From JACCVG01 sp963790245 (GTDB lineage Bacteria; Actinomycetota; Thermoleophilia; Solirubrobacterales; Thermoleophilaceae), in assembly GCA_963790245.1 (NCBI GenBank), contig CAWBNP010000002.1, positions 186,001 to 250,000 on the forward strand: 64,000 nucleotides of DNA. Reading direction: 5' to 3'. This document shows positions 8,310 to 16,978 of the stretch, one piece after another (within the stretch, counting starts at the first letter, position 1; each line of letters opens with the position of its first letter). A model generated the notes under the pieces. It made no database searches. It saw nothing but the letters and a program-made list of their open reading frames with translations, and had not been told where the DNA came from. Both the position numbers and the translations under genes were made by a program.

Positions 8310-8801
8310 ATGAGCGCCACCGACGACCTGCTGCAGAACGCCGAGACCTACGCGGCGAACTTCGCCAAGGGCGACCTGCCGATACCTCCCGCCAAGAAGG
8401 TTGCTGTTGTCGCCTGCATGGATGCGCGGTTGGATCCGGCCCGTGTTCTCGGCCTCGAGGAAGGCGATGCGCACGTGATCCGCAACGCTGGAGGTGTGAT
8501 TGCCGAGGACGAGATCCGCTCGCTGGCGATCTCCCAGCACCTGCTCGGCACCGAGGAGATCATCCTGCTGCACCACACCGGCTGCGGCATGCTCACCTTC
8601 ACCGACGAGGAGTTCGCGGCAAAGCTCGAAGCCGAGACCGGGACGGCACCGGAGTGGGAATCGCGATCGTTCACCGATCTCGACGCTGACCTGCTCGACT
8701 CGATCGAGCGGATCAAGGCAAGCCCGTTCATCCCTAACAGCGACCATGTCCGCGGGTTCGTCTACGAGGTCGAGACCGGCCGGTTGCGCGAAGTCTCCTA
8801 G
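8310..8801 (+). CDS. Beta-class carbonic anhydrase
   Basis: Interconverts CO2 and bicarbonate in the cytoplasm. 163 residues, typical of the short beta class. Zinc ligands are C36, H89 and C92 (HHTGCG), with the D38-R40 dyad in CMDARLD. AGGAG lies 5 nt before the ATG. Its TAG overlaps the convergent membrane-protein stop in the shared tetranucleotide CTAG. Confidence 0.95.
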   Translation: MSATDDLLQNAETYAANFAKGDLPIPPAKKVAVVACMDARLDPARVLGLEEGDAHVIRNAGGVIAEDEIRSLAISQHLLGTEEIILLHHTGCGMLTFTDEEFAAKLEAETGTAPEWESRSFTDLDADLLDSIERIKASPFIPNSDHVRGFVYEVETGRLREVS

Positions 8802-10972
8802 CGCCGGCCTCTCCGGTCCTTCTCGGCTTGCCGACGCGCGCGCCGCGAGAGCGCCGACGCGCGCGAGCGCAGCTGGGCAGAGCTGCCGCGCGGCGGCTTC
8901 AGGGCGCGCAGCGGAACCAGTGCGGTCGCCGGGTCCGGGACCGTGCCCGGCGGCTCGAACAGCACGAAGCGCGGGCTGACAGCGCTTTCGCGCCAGCCCG
9001 CCTCCCGCAGCCAGTTGGCCTCGGGGCTCGTGGAGTCCCGGATCGGGCCGAGGCCGACGATCAAGGACGTGTAGTCGCCGCCCTCGACGAGCGCCAGGAA
9101 CCGCGGCTTGCTCGTCGGCCGCAGGAGCTCCCGGTCCCTGGTCGCGCCGACGAAGCGGACCTGATTGTCGAGCCGTCGGCCGAACGCCGGATAGATCGGG
9201 CTGATGTCGCCGGAGACCCACAGCCCGGCGAGCCCCACGCGCCGGTCGGCCAGCGGGGGTGCGGTCAGCACCGCGTCGAGCACCGGATCCTTACCGAGGA
9301 ACCGTTCGCGATCGTAGACCACCTGCAGCGCCCGGCCGCCCACCGCGCCGACGAGCAGCAGCAGGACCGCTGTGGCCGCCGTGAAGACTCGTGGATCGAT
9401 GCGGGCCGAGCCCCTCCGGATCTCGGCCGACAGGGTCAGCGCGACGGCGCCGATAGCAACCGCCAGCGCCGTCACCGCGAGCGCCGGAGGTTGAAGCCAC
9501 ACGTCTCCGAAGACCGACAGGGTCGCCTGGGTCACCGCGACCAGGGCGAGTGCCTCGATGACGATGGCAAGCTTGTTCGCGCGGCCGACCAGCCAGCCGA
9601 GTAGTGCCGCCGCCGCGATTGCCGCCGGGACCAGCTCCGATCCTGGGACGGCGTTGATCACCGGTTCGCCAGCCGGTCCGAAAGCTGAATAGGGAATGAA
9701 CAGGTAAGTCAACGCCAGCGCGAATGCGCCGGCCGCGAGCGCGATCACCGCTGAACGCGAACCGCTCGGCGGTTCGCGGCGCACGGCGGTCCAGAGCGAT
9801 CCGGGAACGACCAGCGCGAGCAACGCTCCGACCGCCGCGAACGCGACCCACAGCCCGGGCACGATCGCCGTCCACAGGAGCGGGTCGAACAGGTAGCCGG
9901 CGATCGTGTGGCCCGTCCCGAGCGCCGGCGCGGGCGGCACGGCGCCGAGCAGGTCGCCCGAGGCGACCAGGTTGCGGATCGGCCAGATCATCATGCAGAT
10001 CAGGGTCACGGCAGCCAGGAAGCCGAGCCGGCGGGCCGTTGCGCGGGTATCGCCCGAATCGATCCTCGTCGTGATCGCCCAGAGGAGGACGACGGTCAGC
10101 ACCATCGGAATCGCGTACCAGCCGCTGCCGGCGGCAAGTCCGAGCCCGATGCCGGCGAGCGAGAGCTCGGCGCGGCTGGCACTGCGCGCGTGGCGGACGA
10201 GGAACAGTAGACCGGCGGAGAAGGTCGCGAACAGCACCGAGTCGGGCGTCGGGTCGACGAGCCCCTCGACGAGCATGACCGGAGCGGCGATCAGTGCCGT
10301 GGCGGCGAGTAGCGCGCCCGCCCGCGGCGCCCGCAATTCGCGGGCGAGGGCGAAGACGGCGAGCCCCGTCAGCAGCAGAAACGGGACCATCGCGACGCGT
10401 ACCAGCTGGTCGGAGCTCCAGGGCAGGACTATCGCGAGGTTGACCAGGTCGCCGGTGTTGGGCTCGAACGGACCGGCCAGCTGCGGCACGAACTGCTGGG
10501 TCGTCCAGATGCTCCCGCTCTGGATCCAGCGCGCGACAGTCGGCAGGTCGAAACTGAGCGCCTCGAAACCCTGGACCGGGACGAGCAGGCGCGTGCTCAG
10601 GTAGGCCGCCAGGTGGATCCCGACGATCGCGGCCGCGGCCAGGGCGAGCGTCCAGGACCCCCACGAGCTCGGGTCCGGGCCCTCGGGGGCGGTGGGCAGC
10701 TCGCCGTATCGCGCGCGCGGGAACCGGCTGCAGAGCACCACCAGACCGGCGGTCGTGAGCAGCACGGCGAGTGGTGTCAGCAGTCCGACGAGCCCCGGGG
10801 CGAGGTGCACAAGCACCAGCGCCGCGGTGAACAGCAGCCCGAGCGCGACCCAGCGCGGCGGTCCGGTCAGCCCCGGCAGTGCGCGGACGACGACGAGCGC
10901 CGATGCCCCGCAGCATCCGGCGAGCACGAGCACGAGCTGGGCATAGCCCCCTAAGTACTCAATCAGGCTCAC
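8798..10972 (-). CDS. Large polytopic membrane protein, possibly GT-C type glycosyltransferase
   Basis: About 724 residues. From GTG 10972 the protein begins SLIEYLGGYAQLVLVLAG and has some 14-16 hydrophobic segments up to about residue 590. It ends in a roughly 130-residue soluble part containing RVGLAGLWVSGDISPIYPAF and FLALVEGGDYTSL. Many membrane segments with a C-terminal soluble tail, next to glycan genes, suggests a lipid-linked-sugar (GT-C) transferase, but I see no decisive acidic motif in the first loop. The start overlaps the DNA-methyltransferase gene by 14 bp. The longer frame to 11053 lies wholly inside that gene and is rejected. Confidence 0.75.
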   Translation of the reverse strand: MSLIEYLGGYAQLVLVLAGCCGASALVVVRALPGLTGPPRWVALGLLFTAALVLVHLAPGLVGLLTPLAVLLTTAGLVVLCSRFPRARYGELPTAPEGPDPSSWGSWTLALAAAAIVGIHLAAYLSTRLLVPVQGFEALSFDLPTVARWIQSGSIWTTQQFVPQLAGPFEPNTGDLVNLAIVLPWSSDQLVRVAMVPFLLLTGLAVFALARELRAPRAGALLAATALIAAPVMLVEGLVDPTPDSVLFATFSAGLLFLVRHARSASRAELSLAGIGLGLAAGSGWYAIPMVLTVVLLWAITTRIDSGDTRATARRLGFLAAVTLICMMIWPIRNLVASGDLLGAVPPAPALGTGHTIAGYLFDPLLWTAIVPGLWVAFAAVGALLALVVPGSLWTAVRREPPSGSRSAVIALAAGAFALALTYLFIPYSAFGPAGEPVINAVPGSELVPAAIAAAALLGWLVGRANKLAIVIEALALVAVTQATLSVFGDVWLQPPALAVTALAVAIGAVALTLSAEIRRGSARIDPRVFTAATAVLLLLVGAVGGRALQVVYDRERFLGKDPVLDAVLTAPPLADRRVGLAGLWVSGDISPIYPAFGRRLDNQVRFVGATRDRELLRPTSKPRFLALVEGGDYTSLIVGLGPIRDSTSPEANWLREAGWRESAVSPRFVLFEPPGTVPDPATALVPLRALKPPRGSSAQLRSRASALSRRARRQAEKDRRGRR

Positions 10973-11750
10973 GGCGGGCCGGAGAGTAGTCCCCTCGGCC
11001 GTCCGATCGCGTCGCGCGCAGCCCCAGCCGGCGCTCCATGACGGCGATCGCATCGGGATTGGAGTCGATCAGGACGAACTCCCGGCCGAGCTCGGCGGCA
11101 ACCGATCCGAGCGTGCCGCTGCCCGCGAAGAAGTCGAGGCAGCGATCGCCGGGAGCGGTCGAGGCGCTCACCATTCGGCGCACGATCCCTTCGGGCTTCT
11201 GGGTCGGGTAGCCGGTCTTCTCGGCGCCGTTGGTGTGGACGATCGTGTGCCACCAGACGTCGGTCGGGAGCTTGCCGCGCGCGGCCTTCTCGGGGCCCAC
11301 GAGCCCCGGCGCCATGTACGGCTCGCGCTCGACCTCCGCTGAGTCGAAGTAGTAGTGGTCGCGATCGCGTACGTAGACGAGGATCGTGTCGTGCTTGGCG
11401 GGCCAGCGGCGTTTCGGACGGCCGCCGTAGTCATAGGCCCAGATGATCTCGTTGAGGAACCCCCGTTCGCCGAAGATCTCGTCCAGCAGGATCTTGCAGC
11501 GATGCGCCTCCCGGTAGTCGATGTGGAAGTAGAGCGTTCCCTGTGCGTCGAGCAGCCGATGGGCGTGCTCGAGCCGGGGGCGGAGGAACTCGCGGTAGTC
11601 GGCGTGCGAGTCCGAGTAGGTGTAGCCGGTCGCATCACGTGTCTGCGTCGACCCGGTGTTGAACGGCGGGTCGATGTAGATCATCCGAAAGCTCGCCTCG
11701 GGCAGCCGCGGGAGGATGACGCCGTTGTCCCCCGCGATGATCTGGTTCAT
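10959..11750 (-). CDS. Site-specific DNA methyltransferase (N6-adenine or N4-cytosine type)
   Basis: 263 residues. Motif IV DPPF is at 27-30 (YIDPPFNTG), and motif I FFAGSGT is at about 207-213 near the C-terminus, preceded by TQKPEGIVRRMV. The order IV-...-I places it in the beta group of amino-methyltransferases, which use S-adenosylmethionine. No restriction endonuclease is adjacent, so it is an orphan in this window. ATG 11750 overlaps the stop of the PLC-like gene (ATGA), and its 3' end overlaps the next gene, so it sits in the middle of a translationally coupled three-gene operon with two membrane-protein genes. Confidence 0.9.
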   Translation of the reverse strand: MNQIIAGDNGVILPRLPEASFRMIYIDPPFNTGSTQTRDATGYTYSDSHADYREFLRPRLEHAHRLLDAQGTLYFHIDYREAHRCKILLDEIFGERGFLNEIIWAYDYGGRPKRRWPAKHDTILVYVRDRDHYYFDSAEVEREPYMAPGLVGPEKAARGKLPTDVWWHTIVHTNGAEKTGYPTQKPEGIVRRMVSASTAPGDRCLDFFAGSGTLGSVAAELGREFVLIDSNPDAIAVMERRLGLRATRSDGRGDYSPARREPD

Positions 11751-13879
11751 CGCGGGGGAGCGGTGACGCCATTGAGCTCGTCGACCGCTCCGAACAGATC
11801 GCCCTCGTCGACGAAGTCGACGGCCAGCAACCCCGGAAGCCGCCCACGCTCCTCGGCGCACCGCCGCACACGTGCCAGCAAGGTGGCGCGGCGGTTGGCG
11901 AGCCGCGCGTTGGTGGGCCGCGGCGCCGGGGTGGTATCGACCCAGTGGTTGATCAGGAAAAGCGGGTTTGTCGCCGCTCCGCGGTCCGCGTCACAAGCGG
12001 CTGCTGCGTCGAGCGCGGCGAGCGTCGGGAAGCTGTAGGGAGTGTCCTGGACGAGCTGCTCGAACTGGGGGTGGTACCACGGGACCGAGCCGTCGGTCGT
12101 CTCGCCCATCACCAGCACGCGGCCGCCGCGCTCGATCATCTGACGGGGGGTCGGAAGCGGATCGACCGAGCCTTTGTAGACGTACTCCAGCAGGCCGCTC
12201 TTATCGAAGGCGTCCGCCGTGTCGGCGGCCGAGACGCTGTCCTCGAGGCTGAGCACCAGCACCTCGTGCGGGTTCGCGACGAGGAAGTCGCGGATCGCCC
12301 TCAGCCCTGCCTCGGCCTTGGTGGCGCCCAGCTCGCAGAAGGCGTGGCAGAGGAACACCCCGCGGGGTTCCTTACCGACGAAACCGATCCGTGCACGCGC
12401 GCGCTCTGCGGCTTCGACGAACTGATCGCCGAGTTCGTCGGCGATCTTCGCGCGGCTCTTGGTGTCGAGATCGAGATCGGTCGCGACCCCACGCGGCGTC
12501 TCGAAGCCGTAGTGCGTGTCGATCAGGAGCGCGCGCACCCCGGCTTCGAGCTGGTCGCCGATGCCGCGTTCGTGGGCGGCGAACAGCCAGCCCGGGTCCG
12601 ACGCGGCCGACATCGCGTTGTGGCTCGCGGCGATCGCGATCTGATCGAGGGGGCGGTCGCAGAGCTCGGGATGTCCGTTGCAGGCGCGCACCACCTTGGG
12701 CGGTGGCTCCGGCGCCAACACGGCAAGGCCGACGGTCGCGAAGACCGCGATCGACGCGAGCGCCGCGGCCGCCACCGTCAGCGCTCGCCGACGTGACGGG
12801 CGCTGCGGGTGGTCTCGCGCCTCGCGGAGCTCGGGGGCCGCGCCCCGCGACGCGAGACCGAGCCGCATCAGCTCGGCCACGCCGACGTAGAGGACGGCGA
12901 GGCCTACCAGGATCGGGGTGATCTCGATCACCAGCCGATGGGCGAGGATGATCACCAGGCCGAGGGCGATCAACCCGAGTGCGCGGCCCGCGCGCGTCCA
13001 CGGATGGCTCGGAGTCGCTGTGACGAGCGCCGAGACTCGCTCCAAGCTGTCGCTGAGGTCGATCGGTCGGATCAGCGCCGAGGCGGCCGCGCCTCCGATC
13101 GCGCCACAGCCGGCGAGGATCAGCCCCCAGACGCGGAGCTCGGCCAGGAACGAGGCCGCGACCGCGCGCAGCGCGGCAGCGCCCCGCTCGTCCTCGATGC
13201 CCACACCCGCCAGCGAGACGGCCAGGATCGACAGCGCGACGATCAGCAGACCGACCGCGGCGAGGGCGATTCCGATCCGTCGCAGGGCGAGTCGATGGCG
13301 GCGGGCGGTCGCCACGTGGCCCGCAAGTGCGGCGACGGCGATCAGCAGCGCGAGCCACTCGAACCGCTGTACGTCACCGGCGGCGCGCCCGATTTCGGCG
13401 ACGACCGTGCTTTCGCGGGCGTTGGACAGCTCGAGCAGCTCGGTCTGGAGCCCGGGGGGCACCCGCCGAGCGAGCTCCGGTGAGACGCTTTTCAGCGCGT
13501 CGATCAACAGGACACCGACATCGGCGACCGTCAGGGTGATCGTCGTGGCCGATCGATCGAGGAGCGCACGATGGACGTCGAAGGCCGCGCTCCGGAACAG
13601 GCTCCGGAACGGAGGCGTCCCGACGATCCCCTCGACCACCGCCTGGATCACCGGCCGTCCGGCGATCGTGTCGGGCGCCACTTCGATCACCCGGTCGGTC
13701 ACCAGCTCCGCGACCGCGGCCCTGCCGCTCTCGCTGGCGAACACAGCAGCCGCGCGGTCCGCGAAACCGCGCGGCTCGAGCAGGGCGCGGTCGGCGTAGA
13801 GAGCGAGCACGCCGATGAGCAGCGCGACCGATCCTGTGACCAGCAGCGCCGACGCCGCGATCCTCCGTCCCCGTGCCAT
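11747..13879 (-). CDS. Membrane protein with PI-PLC-like phosphodiesterase domain
   Basis: 710 residues. The first 390 hold a signal-anchor helix (12-28), a helical extracytoplasmic region and about five further membrane helices (around 175, 205, 255, 305, 370). Residues about 398-705 form a PLC-like TIM barrel: IAIAASHNAMS with putative catalytic H420, LLIDTHYG at 452-458, and a C-terminal LINHW. The barrel probably lies outside the membrane. Bacterial relatives cleave glycerophospho- or inositol-phospho-lipids; the substrate here is unknown. It is the first gene of the leftward operon, and the ATG at 13879 is only 30 bp from the divergent sulfotransferase start. Confidence 0.82.
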   Translation of the reverse strand: MARGRRIAASALLVTGSVALLIGVLALYADRALLEPRGFADRAAAVFASESGRAAVAELVTDRVIEVAPDTIAGRPVIQAVVEGIVGTPPFRSLFRSAAFDVHRALLDRSATTITLTVADVGVLLIDALKSVSPELARRVPPGLQTELLELSNARESTVVAEIGRAAGDVQRFEWLALLIAVAALAGHVATARRHRLALRRIGIALAAVGLLIVALSILAVSLAGVGIEDERGAAALRAVAASFLAELRVWGLILAGCGAIGGAAASALIRPIDLSDSLERVSALVTATPSHPWTRAGRALGLIALGLVIILAHRLVIEITPILVGLAVLYVGVAELMRLGLASRGAAPELREARDHPQRPSRRRALTVAAAALASIAVFATVGLAVLAPEPPPKVVRACNGHPELCDRPLDQIAIAASHNAMSAASDPGWLFAAHERGIGDQLEAGVRALLIDTHYGFETPRGVATDLDLDTKSRAKIADELGDQFVEAAERARARIGFVGKEPRGVFLCHAFCELGATKAEAGLRAIRDFLVANPHEVLVLSLEDSVSAADTADAFDKSGLLEYVYKGSVDPLPTPRQMIERGGRVLVMGETTDGSVPWYHPQFEQLVQDTPYSFPTLAALDAAAACDADRGAATNPLFLINHWVDTTPAPRPTNARLANRRATLLARVRRCAEERGRLPGLLAVDFVDEGDLFGAVDELNGVTAPPR

Positions 13880-13906
13880 CGACCCAACATCTCATATGGT
13901 GGGTCG
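13880..13906. promoter_or_regulatory. Divergent control region with inverted repeat
   Basis: The 30 bp between the divergent starts contain a perfect 7-bp inverted repeat, CGACCCA (13880-13886) and TGGGTCG (13900-13906), around a 13-bp centre with CATATG. TATGGT at 13895-13900 is a possible -10 box, 9 nt before GTG 13910. It could be an operator serving both directions. Confidence 0.4.
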
Positions 13907-13909
13907 CCA

Positions 13910-15169
13910 GTGAGCGAGGTCTTTCCCTTCATCGTCGGCAGCGGTAGGTCCGGCACGACCTTGCTGCGCGCCCTGCTCGATGCCCATCCCGAGCTTGCGG
14001 TGCCGCCGGAGTCCTATTTCGTCGTAACCCTCGCGCGCAAGGCTGAGGCCTACTCGGGGGCCGAAGGCTTCGATCAGCAGGCCTTCGTGGAGGACGTCCT
14101 CGCGCACCCTCGGTTTGAGCGCTGGGACCTCTCGCCCGATGCGGCGCGCGCTGCGCTGGAGGCGGCGGCGCCGGCCGACTACGCGGCGGCCGTCCGCGCC
14201 CTCTACGGCGCCTACGCGGCCGCTCAGGGCAAGCCGCGCTACGCCGACAAGACCCCGAAGTACGTCAAGGACATCGCGCGACTGAGCAACCTCTTTCCGG
14301 AAGCCCGGTTTGTCCACATCATCCGCGATGGCCGCGACGTGGTGCTCTCGTTCAGGGATCTCGAGTGGGGCCCCAGCGGCCCGATCGAGGCGGCGCTGCG
14401 CTGGCGCGGCTGGGTGGAGCTCGGTCGCGCGGCCGGCCGCGAGCTCGGGGACGGGCGTTACATGGAGGTCTCCTACGAGGATCTCGCGGCCGATCCCGAG
14501 CCCGTGCTGCGCCGGATCTGCGATTTCGTCGAGCTCGAGTTCTCCGAGCAGATGTTCGGCTACGTCGACAAGGCGGAGGAGATCATCGGTGCGAACTACT
14601 ACCCCGAGGGCCATGCCCGGATCCGGATGCCGCCGACCAAGGGGCTCCGCGACTGGCGCCAGAACATGGAGCGGGCGGACCTGATCAAGTTCGAGCTGGT
14701 CGCCGGCGACCTGCTCGACGAGCTCGAGTACGAGCGCGGGGTGCCGGAGGCGACACTCGAGCGCCGGCGGGAGAACGACGATGCCCAGGTCGAGGGAGAG
14801 CGCCCGATCGAGGCGGCGACGGAGGTCGAGATCGACTCCGACCTGCTGGCGACGATCGACGAGATGAACTACCTGCGCAAGCGGACCCGCCGACTGGAGT
14901 ACCGCACGCGCAAGTTCGGCAAGCAGCGCGACCGTTATCTGCGGCAGAGGGACACCCGCCAACGCCGACTGGAGCGCGCCGAACGGGTCCACGCCCGCAA
15001 GATCGCCAAGCTCGAGCGCCGTCGCAAGACGGCCGTACGTAGGCGCAAGAAGGTCGAGCGGACGCTCCAGGGCCTCGAGCAGACACGCTGGTGGCGGACC
15101 CGCCTGCGGCTCGCACGGTGGACGCGCCCGCTCACTTCCTTGCGCGCGCGCAACAAACTCCGCTCCTGA
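13910..15169 (+). CDS. Sulfotransferase with basic coiled-coil tail
   Basis: Transfers sulfate from PAPS to a hydroxyl acceptor. 419 residues from GTG 13910. The PAPS 5'-phosphosulfate loop is GSGRSGTT at 10-17 and the 3'-phosphate site is HIIRDGRDVVLSF at about 136-148. Beyond the catalytic domain (about 300 residues) comes an acidic linker and then about 95 residues of very basic, Arg/Lys-rich helix with heptad-like leucine spacing (MNYLRKRTRRLEYRTRK, then KIAKLERRRKTAVRRRKK), probably a coiled coil. Such a tail is not part of the sulfotransferase fold; it might bind membranes, a partner or nucleic acid. The acceptor is unknown. Confidence 0.85.
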   Translation: MSEVFPFIVGSGRSGTTLLRALLDAHPELAVPPESYFVVTLARKAEAYSGAEGFDQQAFVEDVLAHPRFERWDLSPDAARAALEAAAPADYAAAVRALYGAYAAAQGKPRYADKTPKYVKDIARLSNLFPEARFVHIIRDGRDVVLSFRDLEWGPSGPIEAALRWRGWVELGRAAGRELGDGRYMEVSYEDLAADPEPVLRRICDFVELEFSEQMFGYVDKAEEIIGANYYPEGHARIRMPPTKGLRDWRQNMERADLIKFELVAGDLLDELEYERGVPEATLERRRENDDAQVEGERPIEAATEVEIDSDLLATIDEMNYLRKRTRRLEYRTRKFGKQRDRYLRQRDTRQRRLERAERVHARKIAKLERRRKTAVRRRKKVERTLQGLEQTRWWRTRLRLARWTRPLTSLRARNKLRS

Positions 15170-15219
15170 GAAACATCGTCTGAGCAGGAAAGGATCCGTC
15201 GCGGGCGAATCTTCCGCTC

Positions 15220-16074
15220 GTGGCGAGATCCGCAACAGCCGCGCTGACCCTCTCCGAGGAGATCCGTCAGCGCTTCGACGAGTTCTCCCGTTCGCAGAAG
15301 GACGTCGGGCAGTACATCGTCGATCATCTCGACGAAGCCGCGTTCCACACAGCCGAGGAACTGGCCCGGCGCGCGAACACCTCGAGTTCGACCGTCGTTC
15401 GGTTCGCCCAGGCGCTCGGCTTCGACGGCTTCCCCGAGCTGCAGTCCTCGGCTCAGGACGAGTACCGACGCCAGCGCGAGGACGGCAACGGCAACGGAGC
15501 TCCATCGGTGTCGGCGCCGCTCTTCCCGATTGATCAGACCGAGTTCGAGGCGGCGCTGGCCGCCGACCACGCGAACATCGAGGACACAGCGCGCAAGTTC
15601 GACCGGGAGGAGGTCGCCGCGACGATCGAGCTGATCTGTCGCGCGCAGCGGATCGTGCTCGTCGGCACCGATCAGATGACCTTCTTCGCCAGCTATCTGC
15701 GTCACCTGCTGATGCTGCTCGACCTCCGCTCCGAGGTCGTCGCGAGCCCGAGTCAGGAAGGACTCACCCGGCTCGGCCGCATCGACCAGGAGACGCTCGT
15801 GATCGCCTTCTGTGCCGGACGTCCGCATCCGCTGGTGCTGCGCGCAATGAAGCTCGCGCGCCATCGTGGCGCCCGCACCGTCGCGATCGTCGACGCAACC
15901 CTCTCGGAGGTGGCCAAGCTCTCCGAGCGCCGGATCTACTACTCCTCCAATAGCCCGACCTTCGTCCGGTCGCACACGGCGCTGCTCGGTCTGGTGCAGG
16001 CGCTCGCCTACGGTGTCTACGCACTCGATGAATCGGCCTACGCCGACCGCATCAAGGCTTTCAAGCTCAAGTAG
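15220..16074 (+). CDS. MurR/RpiR-family transcriptional regulator
   Basis: 284 residues, GTG start. The N-terminal helix-turn-helix (about 10-85) has the family pattern SQKDVGQYIVDHLDEAAFHT..ELARRANTSSSTVVRFAQALGF. The C-terminal SIS domain (about 120-275) would bind a sugar phosphate or related ligand (RIVLVGTDQ, TLVIAFCAGRPHPLVLRAMK). Regulators of this family usually control amino-sugar or sugar-phosphate genes. Here it stands 31 bp upstream of pdxS on the same strand, although pdxS seems to have its own leaderless promoter. Confidence 0.92.
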   Translation: MARSATAALTLSEEIRQRFDEFSRSQKDVGQYIVDHLDEAAFHTAEELARRANTSSSTVVRFAQALGFDGFPELQSSAQDEYRRQREDGNGNGAPSVSAPLFPIDQTEFEAALAADHANIEDTARKFDREEVAATIELICRAQRIVLVGTDQMTFFASYLRHLLMLLDLRSEVVASPSQEGLTRLGRIDQETLVIAFCAGRPHPLVLRAMKLARHRGARTVAIVDATLSEVAKLSERRIYYSSNSPTFVRSHTALLGLVQALAYGVYALDESAYADRIKAFKLK

Positions 16075-16092
16075 ACCCCGGAAAGCCGTCAG

Positions 16093-16098
16093 TATCAT
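16093..16098 (+). promoter_or_regulatory. -10 element of a leaderless pdxS promoter
   Basis: TATCAT (TANNNT) is followed by 7 nt and GTG 16106, in the short gap after the RpiR-type gene. Confidence 0.5.
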
Positions 16099-16105
16099 CG
16101 GTGGG

Positions 16106-16978
16106 GTGAAGGATCTCGCCACATTTCGCGTCAAGGCCGGCCTGGCCGAGATGCTCAAGGGCGGCGTCATCATGGACGTCGTCACTGCTGAGGAGGCGAG
16201 GATCGCCGAGAACGCCGGCGCGGTCGCCGTGATGGCGCTCGAGCGGGTCCCCTCCGACATCCGCAAGTTCGGCGGCGTCGCCCGCATGTCGGATCCGTCG
16301 ATGATCGAGGGGATCCAGGCGGCCGTCACTATCCCAGTGATGGCCAAGGCGCGGATCGGCCACTTCGCCGAGGCGCAGGTGCTTCAGGCGCTCGAGATCG
16401 ACTACATCGACGAGTCGGAGGTCCTGACCCCGGCCGACGAGGCCAACCACATCGACAAGTGGGCCTTCGAGGCTCCGTTCGTCTGCGGGGCCACCAACCT
16501 CGGCGAGGCACTGCGGCGGATCGCCGAAGGCGCCGCGATGATCAGGACCAAGGGCGAGGCTGGGACCGGCAACGTCGTCGAGGCGGTGCGTCACATGCGG
16601 ACGATCACGGGCGACATCAGGCGGCTCGGAGCGCTCGAGGAGAGCGAGATTGCGGCGGCCGCCAAGGATCACCGCGCCCCCCTCGAACTGGTCCGGACGG
16701 TTGCCGCCGAAGGCAAGCTCCCGGTCGTCAACTTCTCGGCCGGCGGCATCGCGACGCCGGCCGACGCCGCACTGATGATGCTGCTCGGCGCCGAGGGCGT
16801 CTTCGTCGGGTCCGGGATCTTCAAGTCCGAGGACCCCGAGCGCACGGCTGCGGCGATCGTCGAGGCGACGACGCACTTCGCGGATCCGGTCCGCGTCGCG
16901 GGCGCCTCGCGAGGTCTCGGCGCCGCGATGCCCGGGCTCGAGATCTCAGAGCTCGACGGTCTGATTCAGCACCGTTGA
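16106..16978 (+). CDS. pdxS: Pyridoxal 5'-phosphate synthase, lyase subunit
   Basis: Forms PLP from ribose 5-phosphate, glyceraldehyde 3-phosphate and ammonia delivered by PdxT; works as a dodecamer with PdxT. 290 residues, the usual size. D24 (GGVIMDVV), K81 (PVMAKARIGH) and K149 (IRTKGEAGTGN) match the residues known for the bacterial enzyme. Start GTG 16106 gives VKDLATFRVK and has a TANNNT box 7 nt upstream. The stop overlaps the pdxT start. Confidence 0.97.
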   Translation: MKDLATFRVKAGLAEMLKGGVIMDVVTAEEARIAENAGAVAVMALERVPSDIRKFGGVARMSDPSMIEGIQAAVTIPVMAKARIGHFAEAQVLQALEIDYIDESEVLTPADEANHIDKWAFEAPFVCGATNLGEALRRIAEGAAMIRTKGEAGTGNVVEAVRHMRTITGDIRRLGALEESEIAAAAKDHRAPLELVRTVAAEGKLPVVNFSAGGIATPADAALMMLLGAEGVFVGSGIFKSEDPERTAAAIVEATTHFADPVRVAGASRGLGAAMPGLEISELDGLIQHR

